From Propioniciclava flava (GTDB lineage: Bacteria > Actinomycetota > Actinomycetes > Propionibacteriales > Propionibacteriaceae), in contig NZ_PPCV01000008.1 of NCBI RefSeq assembly GCF_004126535.1, forward strand, positions 62,001 to 126,000: a stretch of DNA of 64,000 nucleotides, read 5' to 3'. Under the pieces are notes generated by a model. It searched no databases. It saw only the letters and a program-made list of their open reading frames with translations, and was not told where the DNA came from. Below, in pieces: positions 17,962 through 25,719 of the stretch. Both the position numbers and the translations under genes were made by a program. Positions within the stretch are counted from its first letter, which is position 1. Every line of letters starts with the position of its first letter.

Positions 17962-18760
17962 GTGACCGCGCCTCAGAAGTCCGCCACCCTCAACGCCAGC
18001 CTCGAACACAGCCGGTTCAAGGACTTGGCAGAGCTCCGCCGCTTCATGCAGCGCTACATCGACCTGTGAGATCGGGATCGCGATCGAGGCGCTGAGATCA
18101 AGCTGGAGTATGCCCAGGGCTCCGGACCTGTGATCTGGGCGCTTGCCAATCGCTCCGGTGAACTCAGCGCACGATTCGGCTGCTGTCCGAACAGAACCGC
18201 CTGGCAGTCGCGGTACCACTCATCCGCTTGCTGCTGGAGAACATGATCACCCGAATCTGGCTCTACCTGTCTCCCGACAGTGCGCGCTCCCTAGTCCAGG
18301 AAGGCCTGCGCAACCGGGTGGCGGCGATCCGAGAGATCACCGGTCACGGTGCGGCCGGCTTCATCACGGTGCGGCCGGCTTCACCCGGGAGACCTTGGAC
18401 GACTGGACGAGCCACCTTGATGAGTTCGGGCCAGATGCAAGCGAAGATGGACGCAAGTTCGAGAAGCGATGCCAATCCATCTTGGATGGGCCGGGCGTAT
18501 ACACCACTTGGCGCATGGCGAACGCGCTCAGCCACGCTGACCTAGCGATAGGCGACCTCTACCTCGTAGACACAGAAAGGAACTCCGAGAACCCACTTGG
18601 CGTTGACCTGGACCCCGGTGCGTTGCTGCCATCTCACGAGGGCCTGGCTCAGCACGGCCGCCTGCACGCTCCTCGGATCGATGAAGACGTTCGACCTGAT
18701 CAGCGCGAAGGGTCGGTTCAAGAACCAGATAGCCGATGGCGCGAAGAAGATCGGGATTAG
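17962..18760 (+). pseudogene. decayed DUF5677-like gene
   Basis: Pieces of one protein appear in successive frames. A start-like segment at 17962 ends at a stop near 18069. Then LSEQNRLAVAVPLIRLLLEN (about 18190-18250) and GFTRETLDDWTSHLDEFGPD followed by TTWRMANALSHADLAIGDLY (18370-18570) follow in a shifted frame. The last shift is caused by an exact 20-bp tandem duplication at 18344-18383. The IS3 element inserted about 55 bases downstream. It resembles the product of 15739-16551. Confidence 0.7.
18344..18383 (+). repeat. 20-bp perfect tandem duplication
   Basis: TCACGGTGCGGCCGGCTTCA occurs twice in direct succession (18344-18363 and 18364-18383). Twenty bases shift the frame by two. Removing one copy rejoins the Gly-His-Gly-Ala-Ala-Gly-Phe segment to the downstream frame, so this event disrupted the gene. 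Confidence 0.9.
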
Positions 18761-18848
18761 GTTGGAGTTCAGGCTGGTCGACCAGTAGTACGCGCACACA
18801 GGCCCAGCCAACGACGGGACTGCTGCACGAATAGGTGACAGGTTGTAG

Positions 18849-19751
18849 TCACGCCGCCAGTGCGACGGTCGTGTTCATGATGGTCTCGAACTCGATGGGC
18901 GTCAAACGGCCCAGGCGGGCCTGGCGTCGGCGGCGGTGGTAGGTCCGTTCGATCCAGGTGACGATGGCGATGCGCAGTTGCTCGCGAGTGGTCCAGGAGC
19001 GGCGGTCGAGGACGTTCTTCTGCAGCAGCGCAAAGAAGCTTTCCATGGCGGCGTTGTCTCCGCTCGACCCGACTCTGCCCATACTTCCGACCATGTGATG
19101 ACGGGTGAGCGCGCGCCGGAATTTTCGGCTTCGGAACTGAGATCCTCGGTCCGAATGAACCACGCAACCGGCGACATCACCGCGCATCGCGACCGCGTTC
19201 TCGAGCGCCTGGACGGCCAGCCGGGACTTCATCCTCGAGTCGATGGAGTACCCGACGATCCGACCGGAGAAGACGTCCTTGATCGCGCAGAGATAGAGCT
19301 TGCCCTCACTCGTTTTGTGCTCCGTGATGTCCGTGAGCCACAGCTCGTTCGGTGCCTCGGCGGCGAACACATGCCGAGTCCTGCCGTCCTCGTAGACCAC
19401 CGCGCAAAGGTCGTCGTGCACCGGAGGACCGGGCTGGCGGCCCTTACCCCGCTTGGGTTTCCCGAACGCGCTGAACCAGCCGTTGCTCGACGCGATCCGC
19501 CACGCGGTGCGATCCGACATCGCCTCACCGGCATCGCGGGCCTCGTCCGCGAGCAGCCGGTGTCCGAACTCGGGGTCGTCTCGGTGGGCGTCGAACAACG
19601 CGTTCGCACGATACGCCTCCACCACCTCACCCGGCGTGATGGGGGTCGCCAGCCACCGGTAGTAGGGCTGGCGGGAGAGCTTGAGCACCCGACACGTCAC
19701 CGTCACAGGGATCCCTGCATCGGCGAGCTCCGTTACGAGCGGGTACATCAT
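18849..19751 (-). CDS. IS3-family transposase OrfB (DDE integrase core)
   Basis: About 300 residues. HTH_21-like N-terminus, then the rve core with the catalytic triad in ELWLTDITEH (Asp), CVVHSDRGSQF (Asp) and SSGDNAAMESFF (Glu), the last two separated by the spacing usual for IS3. Expression is expected mainly as an OrfAB fusion through a -1 frameshift. An ATG overlapping the orfA stop (ATGA) would allow separate translation. Confidence 0.95.
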   Translation of the reverse strand: MMYPLVTELADAGIPVTVTCRVLKLSRQPYYRWLATPITPGEVVEAYRANALFDAHRDDPEFGHRLLADEARDAGEAMSDRTAWRIASSNGWFSAFGKPKRGKGRQPGPPVHDDLCAVVYEDGRTRHVFAAEAPNELWLTDITEHKTSEGKLYLCAIKDVFSGRIVGYSIDSRMKSRLAVQALENAVAMRGDVAGCVVHSDRGSQFRSRKFRRALTRHHMVGSMGRVGSSGDNAAMESFFALLQKNVLDRRSWTTREQLRIAIVTWIERTYHRRRRQARLGRLTPIEFETIMNTTVALAA

Positions 19752-20041
19752 TTTCCCGGCAGGTTCGCCTGCGACAGATACGCCGCCGCGCGGCGGAGCA
19801 CCTCGTTCTCCTGCTCGAGCAGCCGGTTCCGCTTCCGCAGCTCACGGATCTCGGCAGCCTCGGTGCCGGTCTGGCCGGGCTTGGCGCCCTCGTCGACGTC
19901 GGCGCGGCGCAGCCACTTCTGCAGCGTCATCGGGTGGACACCGAAGTCCTTCGCGATCTGCTCGATGGTTACGCCGGGCTCGCGACCCCGGGCAACGCGA
20001 ACCACGTCGTCACGGAACTCGCTCGGGTAGGGCTTGGGCAC
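19748..20041 (-). CDS. IS3-family transposase OrfA (HTH)
   Basis: 97 residues from GTG 20041, which has AAGGA 7 bases upstream. It contains the HTH segment VTIEQIAKDFGVHPMTLQKW and a C-terminal leucine-zipper-like helix (EIRELRKRNRLLEQENEVLR), both typical of IS3 OrfA. It provides terminal-repeat recognition for the OrfAB transposase. Confidence 0.93.
   Translation of the reverse strand: MPKPYPSEFRDDVVRVARGREPGVTIEQIAKDFGVHPMTLQKWLRRADVDEGAKPGQTGTEAAEIRELRKRNRLLEQENEVLRRAAAYLSQANLPGK
19751..19757 (-). promoter_or_regulatory. -1 programmed frameshift heptamer G-GGA-AAA
   Basis: On the minus strand the last orfA codons read ccG GGA AAA TGA. GGGAAAA fits X-XXY-YYZ in the orfA frame directly before the stop, and orfB lies in the -1 frame. 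This is the standard arrangement for producing the IS3 OrfAB fusion. Confidence 0.75.
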
Positions 20042-20175
20042 AGCAACATCCTTCCAGGCCCACCCCCACGGGCAAGCCAGATCAGATGTCACCTATTCGT
20101 GCAGCAGTCCCGACCGCCATTTGGCACTTGAGCGAGACTGGCCGCGTGTCTTCTGGCCTCTTGGGCGACTGGTAC

Positions 20176-20210
20176 GCCACCTGCCTGCCTTGGCGGGCAC
20201 GGCAGGTGGC
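20176..20210. terminator. strong hairpin (possible terminator)
   Basis: Perfect 10-base arms GCCACCTGCC (20176-20185) and GGCAGGTGGC (20201-20210) around a 15-base loop. It lies in the gap of about 300 bases between the IS3 end and the ApeA-like gene, which otherwise holds nothing I recognise apart from the inverted repeat at 20363-20399. Confidence 0.5.
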
Positions 20211-20362
20211 GCTGCTGTCAACGACCGAATTTGTTGCCCTACTGGTGCCGGTCGCCCCAACCGCCACATTGCTGGACCTCTTGGCCCCGAGTTCGCCGCC
20301 CTTCTAGCAAACCCACCACCTCCCGGCGTCCGTAATGGTGGTCCCATCTGTCGAAATTGTCG

Positions 20363-20399
20363 CACGCAAGAGCGAAGTGTCGCGCGGTGAGCTTGCGTG
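20363..20399. promoter_or_regulatory. inverted repeat upstream of ApeA-like gene
   Basis: CACGCAAG (20363-20370) and CTTGCGTG (20392-20399) are perfect 8-base arms with 21 bases between. They sit 16 bases before the GTG at 20416, which supports that start over the ATG at 20335. It could be an operator or a leader hairpin. Confidence 0.45.
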
Positions 20400-20415
20400 T
20401 GGCCAAACTGGTGCC

Positions 20416-21756
20416 GTGGAAAACGAGCTGCGACCAGGGACCTTGCGAGTGGGATGGATTCACACCGAACGAAACCGCGAGAGCGTCATTGAGGGTTGGA
20501 CGCTACAGGCTGACGGCGAGCTGTTCCGCCTAATTCACGCGTCCAGGGGCTTCTTCGGTCTTCGCGACCAGGTCACACGCTGGGCCTCCGATGGGTCGAC
20601 GGGATGGGGCGACGACCCTGATCGGACCAAATACCAGTACGGGCCACCCGAGATTCTTTGGTTCGTGGATTCGTCGGGCTGCGTGACCCTTACCAAGCCA
20701 GCAGGCTTCGGCCACCGCAGATCGGGGTACGGAGATCGCGTCGAACTCCGTTACAGGCGCGCTGTTCTCGGAGGGCCAACCCTCACGGACTACCGACGAA
20801 TCAATGGTCTCCGCTCCGAGTTGCCCGGACTGCGCGGGTGGATGGCGGTGGCGACCACCCAGCCGGTCAGCACCCTCGATAACGAGGGGAAGGTGGTATC
20901 TGTGTCGTTCAGCGTGACGGCTCCCGCTGCTGTCCGGCTGACGCGGAACCTGAACCTCGAGGCGCGCCCGTCCTTCTCGACGCGCAGAGACGGCGACACC
21001 TTTGCGGTGGACGAACTGCTCTACATCCAGTCGCAGGTTAGGGGGCCGGCCCGCCCTTGGGACGAGCACCTCGTCCTCCACAGAGCCGTTCGGGACCTCC
21101 TGCGAGTGTCGTCTTGGATGCCGATGTCCTTCGGAAAGCAGTTCGCATCACACACCGACGACCGGCAACGAACCGCTGACGGCAAATCCTTCGGGCCAAG
21201 ATGGTCGGGCGTAGAGACTCCGAAGTCATCGCCGCCCCCGGTGCCCGACAGGCACGATTTCTTGTTTAGGTTCGGTGACATCAACGGTGGGCCGGGAGTG
21301 CGGCGCTGGCTACGTCTACGGAGCGATTTCTGGCGTGGACTCGCACCCCTTCTAGACCTCGTGGAAGACCGTAGAGCTCCAGTTGACATTCGCGTTGCTC
21401 AGGCCGCGATCGGCCTTGACGCAATCGGTTATCAACTCGTCCTCGAGTCGGGACGCACCCCTAGCGAAGCGAGGCGTATGAGCCATGAGAGTCTGCTCAG
21501 GCGTGTCTGGCGCGACATGTCCGTTCACCCTGACGTGAAGCAGAGCTACTGGGTGGACCTCGGGAACCGTTGCTACCAAGGCACCAAGCACGCGGACCGA
21601 GAAAGCGCTTCGCTCGATGAGCTGTTGGAGGTTGAAAAGCTCCACCAACTCGTCTTCCGGCTATGGGTTGCGCAACGGTTGGGCATGGAACGGGGAGTTC
21701 TGGCTGACCGGCTGAGCACCGACTCGATGTCCCTTTCACTGAGCCAGAATCGATAG
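20416..21756 (+). CDS. ApeA-like HEPN-domain protein, putative phage defence
   Basis: About 446 residues. The N-terminal half is strand-rich, with IEGWTLQADGELFRLIHASR near the start, as in ApeA N-terminal domains. The C-terminal 150 residues are helical and contain WVDLGNRCYQGTKHADRES. The Arg-x6-His followed by Ala-Asp-Arg resembles the HEPN RNase motif of ApeA proteins, which are known anti-phage effectors. Family assignment is by motif only. The frame is open from ATG 20335, but the operator-like repeat favours GTG 20416. It stands alone, without a partner gene. Confidence 0.55.
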   Translation: MENELRPGTLRVGWIHTERNRESVIEGWTLQADGELFRLIHASRGFFGLRDQVTRWASDGSTGWGDDPDRTKYQYGPPEILWFVDSSGCVTLTKPAGFGHRRSGYGDRVELRYRRAVLGGPTLTDYRRINGLRSELPGLRGWMAVATTQPVSTLDNEGKVVSVSFSVTAPAAVRLTRNLNLEARPSFSTRRDGDTFAVDELLYIQSQVRGPARPWDEHLVLHRAVRDLLRVSSWMPMSFGKQFASHTDDRQRTADGKSFGPRWSGVETPKSSPPPVPDRHDFLFRFGDINGGPGVRRWLRLRSDFWRGLAPLLDLVEDRRAPVDIRVAQAAIGLDAIGYQLVLESGRTPSEARRMSHESLLRRVWRDMSVHPDVKQSYWVDLGNRCYQGTKHADRESASLDELLEVEKLHQLVFRLWVAQRLGMERGVLADRLSTDSMSLSLSQNR

Positions 21757-21862
21757 CAAGCCCATACGTCAACCGTTATGGCTCGGAACGCCCAGTCTCC
21801 AATTCGAGTTCACACTGGCCCCGACCCAGAACACGTCCAAGTGGCGTGTCCGTTACTCCCCG

Positions 21863-22384
21863 TTGAGCGAGCCCACAACCTCGACGCCCACGTCCGCCCA
21901 TGGGCAGTTGAGTAACCACACGCACGTCGGCAGAGTCGAGCACACCCGATGGGCGCCCAAGGGGATGAGGGCCGCTTGGCCGCTTGCTCGGACGTCCAAC
22001 AGGGTGTACCTGAACACTTACTCGATCGACCACGTCTTCTGGAGTTGGACGCGGTTCTTCATGACGATGATGTCCGCGGCGACCATGACTGTCGTCATGT
22101 TGACCTTCATGCTGGGGATGTACCGCAACCGGATGGTGAACGCGGTGATCGTGGTGGGAGCTGTCGTGGTGTTCGGTGCGGGCCTTGCCCTGGTCCGCAC
22201 CCAGGCCACCGTCGGCGACGTCGCGTGGATGCGGGCGATGATCCCGCACCACTCGATCGCGATCCTCACCAGCGAGCGCGCCCACCTCGAGGATCCGCGG
22301 GTCCGTGAGTTGGCGGACTCGATCATTGAGGCGCAGCGCAAGGAAATCGAGGAGATGAAGGCCTACATCAAGGAGTTGGAGTAG
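21863..22384 (+). CDS. DUF305 membrane protein with replaced N-terminus
   Basis: From about residue 48 the sequence follows the membrane-type DUF305 family: YLNTYSIDHVFWSWTRFFMT, a two-helix stretch, then VAWMRAMIPHHSIAILTSER and DSIIEAQRKEIEEMKAYI. Known relatives have a further membrane helix before YLNTY; here the first 47 residues are unrelated and polar. The 5' end has probably been lost in a rearrangement, and the original gene started further upstream. DUF305 proteins bind copper through the His-His pair and Met residues, which fits the adjoining island. Translation from the far ATG is doubtful. Confidence 0.65.
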   Translation: MSEPTTSTPTSAHGQLSNHTHVGRVEHTRWAPKGMRAAWPLARTSNRVYLNTYSIDHVFWSWTRFFMTMMSAATMTVVMLTFMLGMYRNRMVNAVIVVGAVVVFGAGLALVRTQATVGDVAWMRAMIPHHSIAILTSERAHLEDPRVRELADSIIEAQRKEIEEMKAYIKELE

Positions 22385-22619
22385 GGGAACGGGCTCCCGG
22401 TGCAGGCGGCCGAGGCGACGCGCGATGCTCGGCGACGTCCCGTGCACCAGCCCGCGTGGTGATCGTGGAGGGCGATTCCGTGCACGGGCCGCAACCCGAA
22501 CGCGTGGTCAGCGAGGCCGATCTGCTGGTGGGGGCGCGAGTGGAGGGCTTGGAGGCCGCCAGTTGACCAGCTCTGTGAGGTGCGATCGGTGGCGGCATGG
22601 AGGGAGCTGAGGAACGCCG

Positions 22620-22985
22620 ACAGATAGTTGGCGTGGGTCTTGCCGCTGACCGGAGCGCGCGTCGGCGATTTGTGCGTTGGACCGGCCTCTCGGCGACGGG
22701 GCCGAGCACCTCCGCCGTGATCGAAGGCATCATGATATTGGTCGCTGTGGCGTTCATCCTGTGGACCTCGGTGGTGCTTTCCTCAACCCGCTCCAGTTGG
22801 AGAACGTGGGCGTCGGGCTGGCATTCGGTGGTCGCGTCCGCCGTCAACGGCGCCGTCGCCGTCGCCGTGGTCCTCATGCGAGCCGCATGCGCCGCTTGAT
22901 CAGGCTGACTGCTGACGGAAATACCTGATGACCGACCTGTGGACCTCGGCCCGGAGTCGTGCCGGGTGTCATATGGAAGCGGACG
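22620..22985 (+). pseudogene. cation diffusion facilitator (CDF) transporter fragment
   Basis: Fragments in alternating frames read DRPLGDGAEHL, SAVIEGIMILVAVAFILWTS, FLNPLQLENVGVGLAFG, VASAVNGAVAVAVVLMRA, RRLIRLTADG and KYLMTDLWTS. Together these are the central membrane helices of a FieF-type cation efflux protein. At least three frameshifts separate them, and both ends are missing. The rest of the interval 22385-23124 holds nothing I recognise. Confidence 0.75.
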
Positions 22986-23124
22986 TTCTGCCTACTGTCT
23001 CCTGGACGACGCGGACGGCTTGGCGTCAGCTCGCAGGCCACCCGGACGAGGGCGTGACGCCGGCGCACTGAGCGGCTGTCCGGTCAGCGTCCACAGCGGA
23101 GGAGCGGGTGTCACGGTCTTGCCC

Positions 23125-24252
23125 TCACCGCCCCGATTGGTGCGTTTCCCTGGGGAGGGTGAGTCGCAGGGTGGCGCCGGTGCCCTCCCCGTCGCTGGTG
23201 GCGGTGAGGCTGCCCCCGTGGGCTTCGGCGAGTGCTTTGGCGATGGTGAGCCCGATGCCGGATCCGCCCTTGTCGGCCTCCCTGGCGGCGTCGCCGCGGT
23301 AGAAGCGCTCGAAGATGTGCGCGAGTTGTTCGGCGGTCATGCCTTGGCCTGTGTCGGCGACGCTGATGGTCACGGCGTCCGGGGTCGAGGTTGACGTCAC
23401 GTCGACTCGTCTCCCCTGGGGGGTGTGTCGGAGGGCGTTGGTGAGCAGGTTGCCGAGGATCTGGGCGACGCGCTGGGGGTCGGCTCGGACCGGCACGTCG
23501 TCGACTCGGACGGTGAGGGTGACGCCTTTGGTGTCGTAGGCGTGCCTGGCCTGACGGATCGCCGGCTCGACCAGATCGGTGAGCGGTTGCACGCTGGTCT
23601 GGAGTTCGATGCGTCCTTCTTCGGCTCGGGACACCTCGTCGAGGTCGCGGGCGAGCCGAGTGAGGCGTTGGGCTTGTTGCTCGACGACGGCTTGGGTGTT
23701 GTCGTCCCAGGTGAGGACACCGTCGGCGATCCCTTCGAGGTGGGCGTTGAGGGTGGCGATGGGGGTACGCATTTCGTGGGCCAGGTCGGACAGGAGGCGC
23801 CGGCGGGTGTTCTCGACGTCGCCGAGGCGGTCGGCCATGGTGTTGAACGTGTCGCCCAGGGTGCTCAACTCGGGGCCGCCGCCCGTGACGGTGACCCGGG
23901 CGTCGTGGTCGCCACGGCTGAGCCGGCCGGCCGCCTGGGTCAGGAGCTCGACGGGATGGCCGATGCGGCGGGTCAGGTACCACGAGATCCCGAGGGAGGC
24001 GGCGAGCGCGACCAGCAGCCCGACGGTGAGGGAGATCATGCTGGCGTCGGCGAAGGCGCGTTCGATGTGGACGATCTCGGGAGAGTCGGGCGGGTGGCCC
24101 GTGTCCAGGAGGTGGGCGTGGAACAGCGGTGGCCCGATGATCGCGGCGGTCAGGCCGGCGCTGGCCACGATGGCGAACAGGACGATGGCTTGGGCGACGA
24201 ACAGCTTGGTGCCGAGCCGCCACGCTGCGATCGCCTCAAGCAGGCGGGTCAC
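23125..24252 (-). CDS. two-component sensor histidine kinase
   Basis: 375 residues from GTG 24252, overlapping the regulator's TGA by 4 bases (GTGA). Two membrane helices (about 14-35 and 75-95) enclose a short extracellular loop with His and Asp residues. Then come a HAMP domain (about 95-150), the H-box LLSDLAHEMRTPIATL with the phosphorylated His, the N-box LGNLLTNALRHTP, and ATP-lid motifs SVADTGQGM and GGSGIGLTIA. It probably senses extracytoplasmic copper, as judged from the genes it adjoins, and phosphorylates the partner regulator. Confidence 0.93.
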   Translation of the reverse strand: MTRLLEAIAAWRLGTKLFVAQAIVLFAIVASAGLTAAIIGPPLFHAHLLDTGHPPDSPEIVHIERAFADASMISLTVGLLVALAASLGISWYLTRRIGHPVELLTQAAGRLSRGDHDARVTVTGGGPELSTLGDTFNTMADRLGDVENTRRRLLSDLAHEMRTPIATLNAHLEGIADGVLTWDDNTQAVVEQQAQRLTRLARDLDEVSRAEEGRIELQTSVQPLTDLVEPAIRQARHAYDTKGVTLTVRVDDVPVRADPQRVAQILGNLLTNALRHTPQGRRVDVTSTSTPDAVTISVADTGQGMTAEQLAHIFERFYRGDAAREADKGGSGIGLTIAKALAEAHGGSLTATSDGEGTGATLRLTLPRETHQSGR

Positions 24253-24962
24253 CCTCGTCCCATCCGGTAGCCGACGCCGCGGATGGTGGTGATGTAGCGC
24301 GGTTCGGTCGGGTCGTCGTCGAGTTTCTTGCGGAGGTTGGCGACGTGGACGTCCACGACGTGTTCGTCGCCGACCCACGCGGTGTCCCACACGGCGTCGA
24401 TCAGTTGGCGGCGGCTGAGCGCCAAGCGGGGTTGGGCGGACAGGACGTCGAGGATGTCGAACTCGGTGCGGGTGAGGGCGACGGGGTGGTCGCCGATCCA
24501 CACTTCGTGGCCGGCGGCGTCGATGCGCAGGTCGCCGAACACACGCTGATCCTCCACCGCGGGGGCGGCGGCGGGTGGGCGGCGGGGGCGCCGCAGTACG
24601 GTCTGGACGCGGGCGACGAGTTCGCGGTTGCTGAACGGCTTGGTGAGGTAGTCGTCGGCCCCCACGGACAATCCGATGAGCCGGTCGACCTCGTCGCCGC
24701 GAGCAGTCAGGATCAGGATGTAGCAGTCGGAAAAGGTGCGGATCTGGCGGCACACCTCGATGCCGTCGAGGCCGGGCAGCCCGAGGTCGAGCACGATGAC
24801 GTCGGGGTCCTCGGCCCTGGCCTGGTCGAGGGCCTCGGGGCCGGTGTGGGCCTGGCTGACCTGGTGGCCCGCGCGGGTGAGGTAGGACGCGATGACGGCG
24901 GCGAGTGCGCGTTCGTCATCGACGACCAGCACCTTGGTCGGCAGTGCACCTTCGCTGTTCAT
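24249..24962 (-). CDS. OmpR/PhoB-family response regulator
   Basis: 237 residues. The receiver domain (about 8-120) has VLVVDDE, the phospho-acceptor Asp in DVIVLDLGLPGLDG, Thr in LILTARG and Lys in DYLTKPF. The winged-helix effector domain (about 140-235) has TRTEFDILDVL and VDVHVANLRKKL, with RYITTIRGVGYRM at the end. OmpR/PhoB proteins bind direct repeats spaced by one helical turn, and an 11-bp direct repeat recurs through the copper genes and also lies 62-78 bases upstream of this gene. I infer it is the regulator of the island. Confidence 0.94.
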   Translation of the reverse strand: MNSEGALPTKVLVVDDERALAAVIASYLTRAGHQVSQAHTGPEALDQARAEDPDVIVLDLGLPGLDGIEVCRQIRTFSDCYILILTARGDEVDRLIGLSVGADDYLTKPFSNRELVARVQTVLRRPRRPPAAAPAVEDQRVFGDLRIDAAGHEVWIGDHPVALTRTEFDILDVLSAQPRLALSRRQLIDAVWDTAWVGDEHVVDVHVANLRKKLDDDPTEPRYITTIRGVGYRMGRG

Positions 24963-25023
24963 GTCAGCCAGTATGGCCGCGGCCGGCGCGCCGGCGGTCG
25001 GCGGGGCCGGGCTCTCGCGCGGG

Positions 25024-25040
25024 TCTTGATGCGATCTTGA
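25024..25040. promoter_or_regulatory. 11-bp-period direct repeat (putative regulator box)
   Basis: TCTTGA at 25024 and TCTTGA at 25035, both half-sites perfect. It lies upstream of the response-regulator gene, in the 517-base divergent gap before the oxidase operon. It would allow autoregulation. Apart from this and the next box, the gap shows no feature I recognise. Confidence 0.7.
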
Positions 25041-25395
25041 GAAGGTCCCGGTCGGACGATGTGGCAGCGCCGGGCGCTGTGTCCAGCCGGTGTTCGAGCC
25101 AGCGCTGGAGGGACGCCGTTCTCTCGACCGCGCCGTGGAACCGTACGGCGCCTCCTATCGGGGAGGGACTTCGAGGCGGGATTGCGACCCCTTCGATTTG
25201 CGATTGGGTGCCGAGCGCGGCTGGGGTGTCAGGCGGGACCTGCATGGACGAGTGAGGTGAACGCCGTGCAGCTGGTTGATGGCCGCATCGGTAGGCGGGT
25301 GGGCTCGACGAGCTTGTCGACGGCCGACAAGGCCGTCGCAGCCTCGCCCAGCCGGCGTTGGCAGGGTTCGCTGGGCGACATCACCAGGTGGTCCG

Positions 25396-25413
25396 ATCTT
25401 GACCGAACCTGAA
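25396..25413 (+). promoter_or_regulatory. imperfect copy of the 11-bp direct repeat
   Basis: ATCTTGA at 25396 is followed by ACCTGA at 25407, a weaker second half-site. It lies 67 bases before the start of the small membrane protein/oxidase operon. Confidence 0.55.
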
Positions 25414-25479
25414 CCTGCGCCACACGGCGACTCCACAGCAGGCGGCCACAGTGGCAGGAGGCCAGGAGAGGGGAGCGCT

Positions 25480-25719
25480 ATGGGCTGGGAGATGTGGGTC
25501 CTCATGCTCGTCGGCATGGCCGGCTTCTGGGCAGTGGTCCTGTTGGGCATCCGCGCGCTGTTCCTGGCGGGCGGGAACACGCCTGAGCCGCGATTCCGCG
25601 ATGCACCCGAGAACGACGCCACCGCCGGGCGCTCGCAGCCTCGGGCTTCGGCCGAGCCGCCGGCCCGGACCGACTCCTCCTCAACGTCTCGAATAGCACC
25701 CATCGAAAGGCACCCATGA
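25480..25719 (+). CDS. small single-helix membrane protein of the copper operon
   Basis: 79 residues from ATG 25480, preceded by a GGAGAGGGGAG stretch. One hydrophobic helix (about 4-28) is followed by a polar tail. The opening MGWEMWVLMLVGMAGFW, with Met and Trp, resembles the short membrane proteins with SHOCT-like tails often found in copper clusters. Its TGA overlaps the oxidase ATG (ATGA), implying coupled translation. Confidence 0.65.
   Translation: MGWEMWVLMLVGMAGFWAVVLLGIRALFLAGGNTPEPRFRDAPENDATAGRSQPRASAEPPARTDSSSTSRIAPIERHP

Larger units (their letters stand above)
18816..20111 (-). mobile_element. complete IS3-family insertion sequence
   Basis: A 1,296-bp element with perfect 25-bp terminal inverted repeats (18816-18840 and 20087-20111, outer ends GGGACTGCTG/CAGCAGTCCC) flanked by the 3-bp direct repeat GAC (18813-18815 and 20112-20114). 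That matches the usual IS3 target duplication. It carries overlapping orfA and orfB on the minus strand with a -1 frameshift signal. Intact ends and ORFs suggest a recent insertion. Confidence 0.92.
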
